From Xiphydria camelus (lineage: Eukaryota; Arthropoda; Insecta; Hymenoptera; Xiphydriidae), in NCBI GenBank assembly GCA_963678675.1, contig OY783199.1, forward strand, positions 12,990,709 to 13,054,708: 64,000 nucleotides of DNA. Direction: 5' to 3'. This document shows positions 46,490-59,029 of the stretch, one piece after another. A program made the position numbers and the translations under genes. Each line of letters starts with the position of its first letter. Position 1 is the first letter of the stretch. The notes under the pieces were generated by a model. The model was not told the DNA's origin. It saw nothing but the letters and a program-made list of their open reading frames with translations, and made no database searches.

Positions 46490-47195
46490 TTTTAGAGGAC
46501 ATCGTAAAAAAATTACTTTCTTCAGATAAGAATGACCAGTCACGATATTTTCAAATATCCCGCCAATTTACTCACCGGTCCCTTCGATGTAGCAGTTGTA
46601 GCACAGGATAGCACGCGGCTACGGAATTGCGTTCAGCTCGACCTCCCACCACTTCATTTGCAGAGATCTACGAATACGCGCGCGTTACATCTCCCATCAG
46701 CTTTTCGTATCATTCTATTACTCACAAGAGAAGAATTAATTTGCCACTCTGAAACTTAGAGGTCTTATAGGAAAAAATCTCAGCTTTCTTCTAAAGTTAT
46801 TTTAAAAAATAAGAAAATTGTCCAATTTAAAGAGAAACAAATTTATTTTTGATTTTCAAAAATTAGGGTCAAATTTTTAATTTTTAAAAAAATTGTTATG
46901 GCCACCAGAAAGTTTGTGGAAAAATCTATGAAAAACATTTCTAGTGAAATGTTGTTTAAGGCAATAGGGAAAAAGTTACAGATGTTTAAAAGTAAGGCTT
47001 TGCTTAAATAACCCAAAAATTGTACCCCCTCCACTTTGATAAATAATTATCAAAATGAATTAATTTTTGGTGTGAGGAGTACTATCTAATAGGACTACAA
47101 TTGGGCCAATTTTTAGCCCGATCGGACAAGTTTCATTTTCGAAGGTGGTACACTTCAGAAATTATGCCCTATCTCTGAACAAGTACAACTACGCT
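46490..47195. other. Gene-free stretch, perhaps LINE 5' region
   Basis: No gene recognised. The 5' end of the LINE that follows could not be located; it may lie between 47090 and 47195. Confidence 0.35.
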
Positions 47196-47428
47196 ATGGC
47201 ATCGTCTGATTCTGATGACGGCATGGAATTTGCGATAGACGAACGAATTGTACAAAATAGCCTCCACGATCTCTGCGAGCCAGCCAAAGAAAACATTCCT
47301 CCCGCGACTACCTACCCAAACTCCTCACCATCCTCAGGTACTAATCCTACTCACAAAGGCAGCAGCCCCCGCGAGGGTCGGGTTAAGAAGAGACCGCTAG
47401 AGACAAACAATGCGAACCCTCATTCCTA

Positions 47429-48409
47429 CCCAGGTAGCACACTGACGTTAGAATAACGTCTCAGACGTCATTTTTTGGTCAGTATAGGGTTTCAGACGTC
47501 AATTGTCGTAATATTAACGTCACAGGGACGTCATACTTACGACGTACCTTGGACGTCAAAATTCAACGTCTTTTTGACGGAACTTTTCCGTCATTTTTAA
47601 TGACGAACGAGACTTAGAAAAATTTCGGTCTCCTGCATATAGGTATAGCGACTTGAAAATTTATTTGTGAATAAATGGACAAAAATTGTAATTTGTTCAA
47701 TTATTAAATCAATAAATTATTTCATTTGGAGTCTCCAGAGTATGTTGAGCAAGTTATAAACTATACTGTTTATTAAAAAGCACAGATTATTAAAGTAAAT
47801 GAAAGACAATCAATTAATGTAGGATGAATAAATATTCATATAATTATTTATTTATTTATTTATATTTATTTATTATTTATATCTTGCATAAACGCAAATT
47901 GATATTAATATCAATTTGCGTCTATGCAAGAATATTTATCAAAAGACAATCATAAATTTAGAAAAATGTTGAGATAAGAATAATACAATTATAAAATCTT
48001 ATTTATTCAAGCTCTTTCTTATTGACAGGAAAAGCAATATACATTTATTCATCAAACTTCATATGAACACCAATAGTAATAATATTCTTAACCACAAGAG
48101 CGCGCAGCAGATGAGGACTCGAGGACACCGACCGATCAACGAAGTTAAGCAGCAAAAAGTGTGGACACTAGTTGGATGGGTGACCGCTCACGGTGAAAAG
48201 ATGTACGTCAGACCTAACCTTTTAGAACCGTTATTTTTTACGTCATCACAACGTCCGGTAGAACGTCATTATGACGTGATTTTTCTGACGTCGTGTGGAT
48301 GTGCAATTAAGCCGTCTTTGCGACGTTAAAATGACGTCATATTTTTCGTCATCTGACGTCAGAACTGACCTTCAAAGAACGTCATTTCGACGTTGATGTG
48401 CTACCTGGG
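47429..48409. mobile_element. TA-flanked element, 981 bp, packed with GACGT words
   Basis: Ends CCCAGGTAGCACA inverted at both sides, TA at 47427-47428 and 48410-48411. Removing it and one TA restores a continuous LINE ORF1 region. Both subterminal regions carry many GACGTC/TGACGT words (about 47445-47610 and 48230-48400). The interior has an AT-rich stretch, a 48-bp palindrome at 47883-47930, and a 5S-rRNA-like segment. Confidence 0.85.
48127..48190 (+). repeat. 5S rRNA-like segment
   Basis: Words matching the 5S internal promoter region: CACCGACCGATCAACGAAGT, TTAAGCAGC and GGATGGGTGACCGCT, in the right order and spacing. The 5' part of a 5S gene and its end are not recognisable, so it is a 5S-derived piece (as in SINE3-type elements), not an rRNA gene. 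Confidence 0.75.
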
Positions 48410-50444
48410 TACCTACGAGTCCTCCTCTCGCGAACCTGAGCACCTCTCCCTCGGGCGCCGAACCTCTTCCTAAGAAAAGCGCCGCAACCACCGCTCCTAC
48501 CAACCGCCCGCTCCTTCCCATCGAAAATAGATTTCCGAAAAATCACAACGGTCTGTACCGGGTCTACTTACAAGCAGACCCAAGTAAGCCCAACCTCACC
48601 GTCAATAAACTAACTGTAGGCAAACTAATAACCCAGCTTATCAAAGATGCCCTGCTAAGAATCGAAAACTCAGGGATTCACAAACTTGTTGCCACCTTCA
48701 AGGACAGTACCAGCGCGAATAATTTTGTCGCGGTTCAATCCTTATGCCCCTATGGCTACATATGTTAGTTACATCCCATCACACACCTTCTCTAAACAGG
48801 GTCTAATCAAGGGCATCCCACTCTCCTTCAACGAGAAAGACGCCACCTCATTTAACTCCCTACTAAAAAGTATTAACGCTCGCCGTCTAAACAGGAGAAC
48901 CACCAACCAACACGGGGACATTGAATACATCCCCTCCTCCACACTTCTCCTAAGCTTTGAAGGTAATACTCTCCCCGAAAGAGTCACTCTCTTTGGAGCT
49001 CACTTCAAAGTCGTGTTCTACTCTCCACCCGTCTCCATATGTCATAACTGCTATAGACTTGGCCATCCAACCAAACTATGCCGCAGTCAACCTAGATGCA
49101 ACAAATGCGGATCTACCGAACATCCAGCGTCTAACTCATGCCCCACCCCCCCTCAATCAGATCGGTTCTGCATAAACTGTAAATCCCCAAACCACGACAC
49201 CATGGACAAAAAGTGTCCTCTAGATTCGCCAGGAAAATATCAGGGCTCTAGCCCAAATTAACAATCTCTCACTCGTCGATGCTAGCCGTCTCCTAGACGC
49301 AAGAACCCCCACTCTCCCCGCTCCTCCCTTAGACAGTCAAAACTTTCCCTCCCTCAATCCTCCTAGACTATCTTCGGGCAACACAACTCCCCCCGCCCCG
49401 TCCCAATATCCTCTACCCACGCTCCCACCTCAACCAACGACTACGCTATGCCGCTCCACAAGCTCACCGCGTCATCCGATAGTCCCCCCCCTTCACCGCT
49501 CCCACAGTGCAGCCAACCTGGACGGCTATTCTATAACTGAGTGAAAGCCTGTTCCCGTGAGAAGTGGGCGGAGTTCACTGGAAAAGTAAGGAGACTCCTA
49601 GTCGCTATTCTCTAACTGCGGGAGTACGAAAATCGGGTGAACGTAGTTCCCGGGAGAATCGGTCTGCTCGGTCGGTCTGGTCGGGACGGCGATTCTAACC
49701 TATGTATCTACTTCTGTGACAGTGTGCCGCAGTTTACAGTTGGTTAATTTGCGTGTTCCAACAAACGATACACAGTAGTCCGGCGATCTAAGCAAACGCG
49801 GTCATGAGTATATTAATGACTTACATAACTGATTTGTGCGATGTAAATTTGTGTCTTAGTTATAAAAAGATATACTTGTATATAAGAACATTTTCCAGAG
49901 GTGCTAATAGGAAAAGTAGTTCGAAAAAATAATTTAACAAAAAGCACATTTCCCTAATGCTTACAATAAAAGTCAAAAGCAGCTTAATAATTAAAAAAGA
50001 TATAGGTATTATACTGGTACCTAGTATTATTCCAAAATATGCATCCTTGAAAACGTACACTTATAAAAACGTACCTGAAACCAAGCAAATTGTTTTAAAT
50101 AGAGAAAACTGATTTCGTAACAATAAGACTGCGAAACCGTAAAAATTAAATATATTAAAATGGGACAAGAATGGCATGTAAAATGTTATATAATAATCAA
50201 GAGCATGCTTCAAACTATAACTTAAACCAAAAAATGTACGTATCTGAACTTAGCATCATAGTAAACAGTTATGAATTAATATGGACTTTTGACCTATTTC
50301 AGAACCACTGTGCGATGGTCGGAATTCTGATTAACGATCCTTAGTAATTAGTATCACCGCGATATACATGGTGTAACAGAGTAAGTATTACAACGTGAAA
50401 CTGTAGATTCCTTATGAAAGAAGAAAAAGATTTTTCCTCTTACA

Positions 50445-50815
50445 AAAATGTTCTGCAGGCTGTCGTTTTCGATATAAGGTAAAACAGGGTGAGTTGGCGA
50501 ATGGAGTTGGCCCCTCGTTTCTATGAAAAGAAATGGAAACGAGGGGTCGACTTCATTCGCCAACTCACCCCGTTTTACCTTATTTAAACCACGAACTACT
50601 TGTTATTAGGTGTCAACACTCAAATCTGATAAAAATGGTTCGAGGTTTAAAGAAAAACGATTTTTTTTTTCAAAACTTTGACATCCTGTATATCGAAAAC
50701 GAAAGCCCGCAGAACATTTTTGTAAGAGGAAAAATCTTTTTCTTCTTTCACAAGGAATCTACAGTTTCACGTTGTAACACTTACTCTGTTACACCTTGTA
50801 TATAACTCGTTCACC
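50445..50815. repeat. Nested palindrome in foldback centre
   Basis: A tight hairpin (about 50480-50585) lies inside, and 50600-50815 inverts the end of the left arm, so this motif occurs three times between 50380 and 51860. Confidence 0.65.
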
Positions 50816-51029
50816 AAAGCCCGTATAACCTCTTCAAGGGTTACTTTATTTTATAGCGGTAAATTCGAATATTCTATACTAATTTAGGACTGCTATTCTA
50901 ACGAGAAATAATGAGCGGAGAAACTGTTAATTTATAACCTACCGTCAAGTATTAACCATCCTGTCTAATTCAAAGCGCATTTAGTTTATTCTCTCTTAAC
51001 TCTGCTATCGGTCGCTGATCCGTCTCGCG

Positions 51030-51660
51030 ATAAACGGAATTCGACACAATGCTTCGAACCGTTTAATAGTATCACAGTCAGAAATACCTCGCAAATCTAT
51101 AGCTACTCTCGGATCGGAATCTACGAAACGGAACGGGGTATTTTTCGGCGAATCTAGGCTGCACGTGCGCTCGCAGTCCCGCACCATGCTCGGGAAGGGG
51201 TAATTACCGACCGCATCGGAAGAAGCCATTTCCCACAATACCGATTGTAATAGATACCGCTATACTTAGAATAATAAATCAGCTTTATAAAGGGAAGACA
51301 AGACGAATCTAATAGATGGCCGGTCGGATTAACTTAATACCTGGCGTATCCAGGTACAAAGAATCGAACCGTCATTCGATGCAACATAACTCCTTTTATG
51401 GCCAGGGACGAGCAACGACATCCTTGCCCACTCGAAAAATACAGTGGGGTAAAAAGTATTTATACACCACGGTGAGGTACCGTTGAACTATGATTCACTT
51501 GCAAATAATTGAAAATTGAAATAAATTAATATCTATATTGGCATCAAAATATAGCTTGTACTGTCACCTCTTTCAAATTATATATATTTTATTGAAGAAA
51601 AAATATCGGGCTTCTGTCGGTAGCTGAGCCGCGTCAAAGGAGTTTCCAGCACGAGCGATC
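51030..51660. repeat. Interspersed repeat, copy 2
   Basis: Diverged counterpart of 905-1660, including a GTAATAGATACCGCTATACT word. Confidence 0.5.
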
Positions 51661-53207
51661 GTGTGCTTCTCCAGAATATGGATCAAAGTACCTCAAGTAC
51701 TGCTATGGACATACCACAGCTGGTTATTTCAACTATTCCTAGGTGTTGCATATATATCGATGGCGAGAAAGATTTTTCTTCTTTCATAAGGAATCTACAG
51801 TTTCACGTTGTAACACTTACTCTGTTACACCCTGTATATCGCGGTGATACTAATTACTAAGGATCGTTAATCAGAATTCCGACCATCGCACAGTGGTTCT
51901 GAAATAGGTCAAAAGTCCATAATATTCATAACTGCTTACTATGATGCTAAGTTCAGATACGTACATTTTTTGGTTTAAGTTATAGTTTGAAGCATGCCCT
52001 TGATTATTATATAACATTTTACATGCCATTCTTGTCCTATTTTAATGTATTGAATTTTTACGATTTCGCAGTCTTATTGTTACGAAATCAGTTTTCTCTA
52101 TTTAAAACAATTTGCTTGGTTTCAGGTACGTTTTATAAGTGTACGTGTTTTCAAGGATGCATATTTTGGAATAATACTAGGTACCAGTATAATACCTATA
52201 TCTTTTTTAATTATTAAGCTGCTTTTGACTTTTATTGTAAGCATTAGGGAAATGTACTTTTTGTTAAATTATTTTTTCCAACTACTTTTCCTATTACCAC
52301 CTGTGGAAAAAGTTCTTATATATAAGTATGTTTTTGAATTATTTTATATCATTTAATAATGAATGTTTCAGTTTAATATATTTTTTTATTATGTTCCATT
52401 TACGTTATCATAGTAGAATAAATATATGGTTAATTTTTGGTCTTTTATTTTAACAGTATATCTTTATAACTAAGACATAAATTTACATCGCACAAATCAG
52501 TTATGTAACTCATTAATATACTCATGATCGCGTTTGCTTAGATCGCCGGACCACTGTGTATCGTTTGTTGGAACACGCAAATTAACAAACTGTAAACTGC
52601 GGCACGCTGGCGCAGAAGTAGGTAGGCTAGAGTCGCCGTTCTCCCGGGGAGCAGGCTGCTTCTCACGGTCTTGACCAGTAGAAGTAAGTTCACCCGTTTT
52701 CGTGCGATGGGAGCGCTTCCGCAGTTACAGAATAGTGATTCCTTCACTCTCCTTGCTTTTTCAGTGAACATCGCCCGCTCCTCACTTAGAGAATAGCTGT
52801 TTAGGTACACGTTTCAACGGTCGGGCATGAGCTGGGCGAGGGAAGCTCTCACCCGTGGAACGGTCACTTCCCAGGTACGCTCACTCTCCCCGGAATTACA
52901 GAATAGCCGTCCTGCAGCTCTCGCGACGACTCCACATCGCCACCCCTCCTCCCCCTCTCCTTAACCCCTATTCCCACACCACCACCATCCTCCTCCTCTT
53001 CTCCCCCTAAAAATCTATCTCTACTCACCAACATCCCCTCATCCACGCAAATAGACCGCCTAACTGCGGCTCTGGAGAATATTCCCCCCCTGATCAACCT
53101 AATCTCGCAGATGGTGCGAGTTTTGGCCAATTTAAGCACCAACCTTGCCCAGCTCCACACCTCCCCTCCAAGTCTTCCCCCTCCCCCCAACACTAATCTC
53201 CCACACA

Positions 53208-56200
53208 ATGGCCAGAACTCACAATAACTACGTCTCCATCCTTCACTGGAACTGCCAAGGGATCCGAAACAAAAAAGACTTACTGCTACAAAACTTGCAT
53301 CAATATGACATTATACTTCTCTCCGAAAAAAAACTCTCCCACTCATCAAACCTTCACATTCCTGGCTTCTCCACCTTACAAAACAACCACCTGGTTAATC
53401 GAGGCGGAGGATTAGCTATAGCCATCCGCGAAAACCTCCCCTTCTCCACGATAGATACGACCTACAATTCCCCCAACGTCCAAGAAACCCTTACAATCAA
53501 AATCTCCACGGCTTTCGGCGACCTCCAGCTAATCAATCTGTACCGCCCCCCCTATAACCCATTCAACCACTCCAACTGGACACACCTGCTGGACTCCGTG
53601 GCTAACTTAGACAATGTCATAATCGCCGGCGACTTCAACTGCCATCACCAAACCTGGGGCTCCAATCACGCCTGCCCTACAGCCAAGTCCCTCGTTCATC
53701 TACTTGACTCCGATAAAACCGACCGAGTCATCCTCAACGATGGATCCCCCACCCACATCAATAAATCTGCACACACCCTCTCATTTATAGATCTAACCTG
53801 GCCTCCCCACCCATCTGCCCTCTTGCTAGCTGGACTACCTTATCCGACAGCATGGGCAGCGATCACTTTCCTATCCAATTAATCATAGGAGCTACGCCGT
53901 GCTCATTCCCACGCCCCACTCACGGATATTACTTGAGGAAAACAGACTGGGGCGCCTTTCAACAATCTCTGATCGATGATCTTTCTAACTCTTCCCGTAC
54001 TCAGACGCACTCACCTCCCCTTACGAAATACGACAACCTCATCAATCTAATAGACTCTGCAATCATAAAATTCTCCCCACCCCCCAGACCTAATACCAAT
54101 CCTCCTCGCCGCAAATGGAACGCCCCCTGGTGGAATGATCGCTGCGCCGACGCCAATTCTCAACGCAAAAAAGCACTAAGCATTTTCCGTAAAACTCCTA
54201 ACTACGCTAATTGTATCGCCCTCAAAAAAATTGAGGCCAACGCTAAAAAGATATTCAAACAAGAAAAGAGACTCTCATGGCGTAGATTCTGCGAATCCCT
54301 CAGCTACAACACCCCGCTGTCCACGGTCTGGAACAGAATTAAAGGCTTTAGGAACCGCTACATTAAACCTCACTCTCAATTCACCAACGACACTACCACT
54401 ATCAATAACATGGAAGAATTCAAAAATAACTTCTGTAAGCCGTCTACTCCCTCCCTCCTCCTACCCCCAGTCGCCTACCAGACAGATCCTTACTTAGATA
54501 GCCCATTTAATCTCCAAGAGCTTAAGACCGTAATTACCGGCACTAAAGTCCGGTCAGCACCGGGTCTGGACCACATCAATTACTAAATCATCCAGAAACT
54601 CCCTCCACCTGTCCTCACCGTCCTCCTTGACATTTTCAACTCCCTCCTAGAAGAATGCTCCTTTCCAGATTCATGGAAAGAATTCATAATCATCCCCATC
54701 CCTGAACCCAACGCTGGCAGTTTTTGACCAATTTCTTTGGCCTCTTGCATGTTAAAACTCCTCGAAAAACTCATCCAAATCAGACTCAACTGGTGGATAG
54801 AGCATCACGACGTCCTCCCGGGCTCCCAATACGGTTTCTGAAAGAAACGTTCGTGCGCCGATAACCTAGCATTTATCACCACGGAAATTAACACAGGATA
54901 CGTCCGCCATGAATACACTCCAGCGGTATTCCTTGATATATTCGGCGTATTTGACAATGTTGCACCCGCTATCCTTGTCCAGTACCTGGCCGCAACTGGC
55001 ATCCCACAAAAATATTGCAAATTCATTCACAACCTCTGCAACAACAGGAAACTATTTTTTAAAATCAACGGATCCCTATCTCTACCCCACTCCACCTCCA
55101 TCGACCTACCTCAAGGCTCTGTCTTAAGCCCAATACTTTATAACCTGTACGTTAAAGACATCGAACAGACGATTGACGAAAAGTGTTCCATCATACAATT
55201 CGCGGATGACATAGCTATCTTCTCCCGCTCAAAAAACCTCGCAGAAGCCCTGACCTCTATCCAATCCTCAATAGACAATATCACGACGTTCCTTACCAAT
55301 AGAAAACTCCAACTCTCACCCACTAAAACTTCCATGGTCATATTCACTAATCGATACATCCCTCCGAATTCCAACATCCTCCTAAATGATACTCTTATAT
55401 TCCCCTCCAACTCCGCCTTCACCTAGATTCGAAGCTCAAGTGGAAACCTCATCTCGACCACCTTATCAACAGAAGCAGGAAAATTATAAACATAATCAAG
55501 GCGCTCCGCGCCACCTGGTGGGGTGCTGATCCACACATCCTGCTTATTCTGTACAAATCCCTACTTCGCAGCTTAATTGAATACGGTTGCTTCTGCTTCA
55601 ATCTGGATGACTTCTCTTTAAAAAACAGACTCTAGAAAACCCAAAATCAAGTTATTCGACTAGCCTTAGACTATAGATGCTCAACTCCCATTAATATCAT
55701 GCACGCCGAAAGCAACACGCCCCCTCTTTACATCCGGCTCACCATCTGCACATACAAATTCCTTCTTAAAACTTACTCGACTGAAAATCACCCCATCGTC
55801 AATAACTTAAGCTACCTGCACATCCTTACCAGAAATCATAACCCCCCGAGTCCCATCTTAAGAACCTTCATTCTATACAGGATATTTACCAAAACCTCCC
55901 ACCTCCAAAATCACATTGACTCCCATCCCAAGCCCCTCGTTTACTCGTACACCCCCACCGCACCTCCCACTGACCTCACAGACTTCAACACCAGGAAAAG
56001 ATTTACAGAAGCCAACTCCCCTTCCCCAAACGCAGACTTTCTCCTTTACCTGAGCTCCCTAAACCCATCCGCCACCCACCTCTATACAGATGGCTCTAAA
56101 ACAGACTCAGGTGTGGGCTTCGCGATATATTCCCTGAAATTCGGATCCCCCTTAGAATTTAAAATTCCCTCCGATGCCTCGGTATTCACTGCCGAAGCTG

Positions 56201-57010
56201 CGGCTATTCTACACTCCATTCTCCTAATCATCGACTTCCGTCTTCCAACTGCATACATATTCACAGACTCTCTAAGCTCTCTTCAAGCCATTGCCTCTCC
56301 CAAACTCAAAAACCAAAACAATAGACTCATCTTCAGTATACGCAATAAACTCAGCTCCATTAACCCAGACTCCCAATCAATACACTTAGTTTGGATCCCT
56401 GCTCACCAAGGCATTACAGGTAATGAGATAGCCGATGCAACAGCCAAAAGAGGCTCTATAAAGGCCAGTTCCACAACTCGGGCTTAACTCTTAAACGGAG
56501 TTTAAATCATCCGTTCAACCAATGAGCGTCCGAGAATAAGGATTTAAACCGAGTTTTTAGAAATAAGCCCGAATTGTGGAACTGGCCCTAAGAGGAGTTC
56601 ATTCCATTCCTAAAATCCCCTACTCTGACCTATACCCTAAAGCCAAAGAATACACAGACACTCTTTTCCAAACATACATTAACAACACCAACACACGTAC
56701 TGGCCACAAATACTTCACCCGCTCCTTCGAACGACTAAAAACCCCCCCTGGTACTCCAAACTACCTCTATCCAGGCGCGGAATCGTAACCATCAACAGGA
56801 TAAGATCCGATCACTACTCACTATCTCATAGCCTCTCCCGCAAAAACCTAGCTCCCGCCTCCCCCTGTGTTTGCGGAGAACCTGTGGAGGATATCAACCA
56901 CATAATGATAACCCCCTCATTCCATTGAAAACCTGATTGCTAACCACCCAAAAACGATCCCTCTTATCATATCCTTCATCAACAGCACCAACCTCAAGAT
57001 TTGAGCCTTA
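53208..57010 (+). pseudogene. LINE ORF2: endonuclease, reverse transcriptase, RNase H
   Basis: Begins MARTHNNYVSILHWNCQGIR. The APE endonuclease is recognisable from NCQGI, LLSE, AGDFNCHH and, after a frameshift near 53850, SDHFPI. A linker with WNAPWWND follows. The reverse transcriptase is cut by stops (near 54584, 54725 and 54838) but still shows LPQGSVLSPILYNLYV and the catalytic FADD box (55199-55210). After more stops the RNase H domain (55699-56487 frame) retains YTDGSK, FTAEAAA, FTDSL and WIPAHQGITGNEIAD, i.e. its four acidic residues. A 125-bp MITE splits the region at 56463. The Cys-rich end (CVCGEPVEDINH) is near 56860-56910. Dead copy. Confidence 0.9.
56463..56587. mobile_element. 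Short MITE, about 125 bp
   Basis: GGCCAGTTCCACAACTCGGG is inverted at the right end with one mismatch. It interrupts the LINE just downstream of RNase H. No clear duplication. Confidence 0.8.
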
Positions 57011-57095
57011 AATCGCCCGCCACACAGGTGGCGGCCTCTGCCCTTCATGATCTCCACTCACTAGCACCACAGTGGCAGTGTGGCTATATGACAAT

Positions 57096-57954
57096 TGTTG
57101 CGTGCCGTGCTGGTCTTCTTGGTCCGTTTGTAGGGGGCAGGTCCGTGCCCGTGGAGTGCTGAACCACTCTGCTCGAAAAGAGCGGGATCGGGAGATGAAG
57201 AGTTTTATTGCAGGTGGAGAAATGAAAACTCTTAATACAAGAATTAGGTGATCACCAATGAATTATATTTTAACACATAGTTGGAATATAATTTGTCGTT
57301 ATAAATCGGTATCTGAGTGCACCTCGAGCGGCAAAGTGCATCCTTTTAAATCAAAAGTCCCCACCTCTCGGTAAAAACGGGGAACCAATCAAATACTCAG
57401 CGCTAATGTGGGGAACCAATCAAATACTCAGCGCTAATGTGGGGAACCAATCTGATACTCGACGCTAGTCGTAGTCAAGGACTCTACTCCCACTTTCTTC
57501 GTCTACGCACAATGATCTAATCCACGCTCCACGCGTCCACGTGCGAAGAAAGTACGCATCGACCCTGACTCTGGCGCGCACAATCCCACGCACTCGAAAG
57601 AAAACATGCCCTCATCGACCGTGGGTCTACCGCGCACGAACTCCCGCAATCCGAAGCGCGTATCGATGACAAATCTTATACGCGCACGCCTACGTGACTC
57701 AAAGAAAGGAGAACGGTTCTTGCTAGCTAAATTAACTACGACCTATCGGTCCGCGAAAGGGGATACCATATTTACAAACGGAGCTCGCAGCGGCCCGCGA
57801 CTCAGATCCCCTGTCCATCACGCAATAAAGGTGTTTATAATCTCGCGAATAGAAACCACAGTGGCCTGCGACTTATTTAACTTATCACGCAGTCTTCGAC
57901 GTTCTCGTTCTTTCTCTCTATTACAATCCATCTATACCTCACTTGCTTAATAAA
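57096..57954. mobile_element. Solo-LTR-like insertion in LINE 3' region
   Basis: ATGACAAT at 57088-57095 and 57955-57962 directly repeat around an 859-bp block that begins TGTTGCGTGCC and ends AATAA(A). There are no inverted ends. A TG start, a late AATAAA and size suit a solo LTR (BEL/Pao-like start), but the 3' end lacks CA, so the assignment is tentative. Inside is a 31-bp unit (GGGGAACCAATCAAATACTC...) three times at 57379-57470. Confidence 0.45.
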
Positions 57955-58095
57955 ATGACAATAATTAGAGGTTAATACAAAGAGTTTGAATGCGCCGCCA
58001 AAAATCTAGTAACTTCCAAAAGTTATAGGGATTTTAGGTCAAGTCTGGATGCAGACGCGACACAATAGCCGATGCCATAAAGACGAAGAAGAAGA

Positions 58096-59029
58096 AGACA
58101 CGGGGGTTTCACTTATATGCACCAATCCTAGATCTGGAAAAGTTTGCGAACAAACCATCAGAGGCGCTAAAGTTGTGCGAACGAATTTACAGCGCATGTG
58201 CGGATGAAATACATCTGTAGCGCCAGCTACTTTTCGTCTTTTCGTTCAGAGTTTAACCATTCTGTTTGCTTTGCTTATTGTGTATATTGTACATATGTAT
58301 TGTATAGTGTTTGACTTGTATTGTACATATTTAGCGTTTTATTGACTTTCATGAACTGTAACTTTAGTGTAGCTTAGTGTTTAGAATTGTAGGTTATGTT
58401 TATGAGGTAAGCATAACAATGTGGTATTTTTATCATTATAAATAAAATGAAGATATATAGTCATAAGAAATATTATAGACTATTTCGTATTGTTCTGTTC
58501 CCATAATTGGGCAAACGGTGTGAACAATCAGCTCTCGGGAAAAGATTATAGGTACAAATTAGAAGATAAAATATTTGTACAAGAGCACGAGAATACCATT
58601 GTAAGAGGAGGAAAAATAAATAAGTTTAACATTATTCACTTTCTTTAACTTATACTACCTCTGAAATAGTGTATTATTATATTATCTTATGTGTGAAATA
58701 TTTTATTATTATACTATGTTATATCATGTGTGAAATAGTGTTCTTGTAAACATTTTTATTTCCAATTTTTTCGAAAACAATATTTATAATCTCTTTTCTG
58801 TTATACAAATAGGATTTACAACAGGAATCGTATTTGTATAACAAGCGAAAGAAATAATGAATAGTTTCTTCGAAAAGTTGGAAATAAAAATTTATACAAG
58901 AACAGTTAAGTGCATCCCTGCTTATTTAAAATAAGGAACCTGCTGTATCAGGTGGGGGCCCTGGATTTTAGTTTGCCAACAAGTCAATAGGTGGCGCTCG
59001 CCGCGTCTAATAAATTATTATGGAAGAGT
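58096..59029. other. Gene-free stretch upstream of host gene, with hairpin
   Basis: A hairpin at about 58750-58908 (GTTCTTGTAAACATTTTTAT inverted at the right) looks like a MITE. A duplicated GTGTGAAATA word lies at 58650-58740. Promoter elements of the downstream gene cannot be identified. Confidence 0.45.

Larger units (their letters stand above)
49524..52918. mobile_element. Foldback element of 3.4 kb inside the LINE
   Basis: GGCTATTCTATAACTG at 49524 is inverted at the right end (GAATAGCC ending at 52918). Arms of about 0.9-1.1 kb (49524-50440 and 51770-52918) are inverted copies. The GCTATTCT-TAACTG word is repeated several times near both ends (49600, 52728, 52793, 52905), a subterminal pattern typical of Foldback-type elements. 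The centre holds another inverted repeat (50445-50815) and part of the dispersed repeat (51030-51660). No target duplication was evident. Confidence 0.75.
47196..53207 (+). pseudogene. LINE ORF1 (Gag-like), interrupted
   Basis: The N-terminal part (47196-47428) starts MASSDSDDGMEFAIDE and is cut by a MITE. It resumes at 48412, with a frameshift near 48755, and reads an RNA-binding region followed by three CCHC knuckles: CHNCYRLGHPTKLC, CNKCGSTEH...C and CINCKSPNH...C (49038-49222). ORF1 then ends in a Pro/Ser-rich tail that is split by the 3.4-kb foldback (49524-52918) and closes with a Leu-rich stretch just before ORF2. The protein would bind the LINE RNA. Not functional. Confidence 0.85.
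47196..58095 (+). mobile_element. Decayed LINE (I/LOA/R1-like, APE type with RNase H)
   Basis: ORF1 and ORF2 features are listed separately. The order (CCHC-knuckle ORF1, APE endonuclease, reverse transcriptase, RNase H, Cys-rich end) and the (GAA)n 3' tail at 58084-58098 fit the I/LOA/R1 group of non-LTR retrotransposons. Its coding strand is C-rich, unlike its surroundings. It is broken by four insertions (47429-48409, 49524-52918, 56463-56587 and about 57096-57954) and by many stops and frameshifts. Confidence 0.88.

Noticed and set aside
48127..48190. Functional 5S rRNA gene
   Set aside because: Only the central part matches; both ends of the gene are missing.
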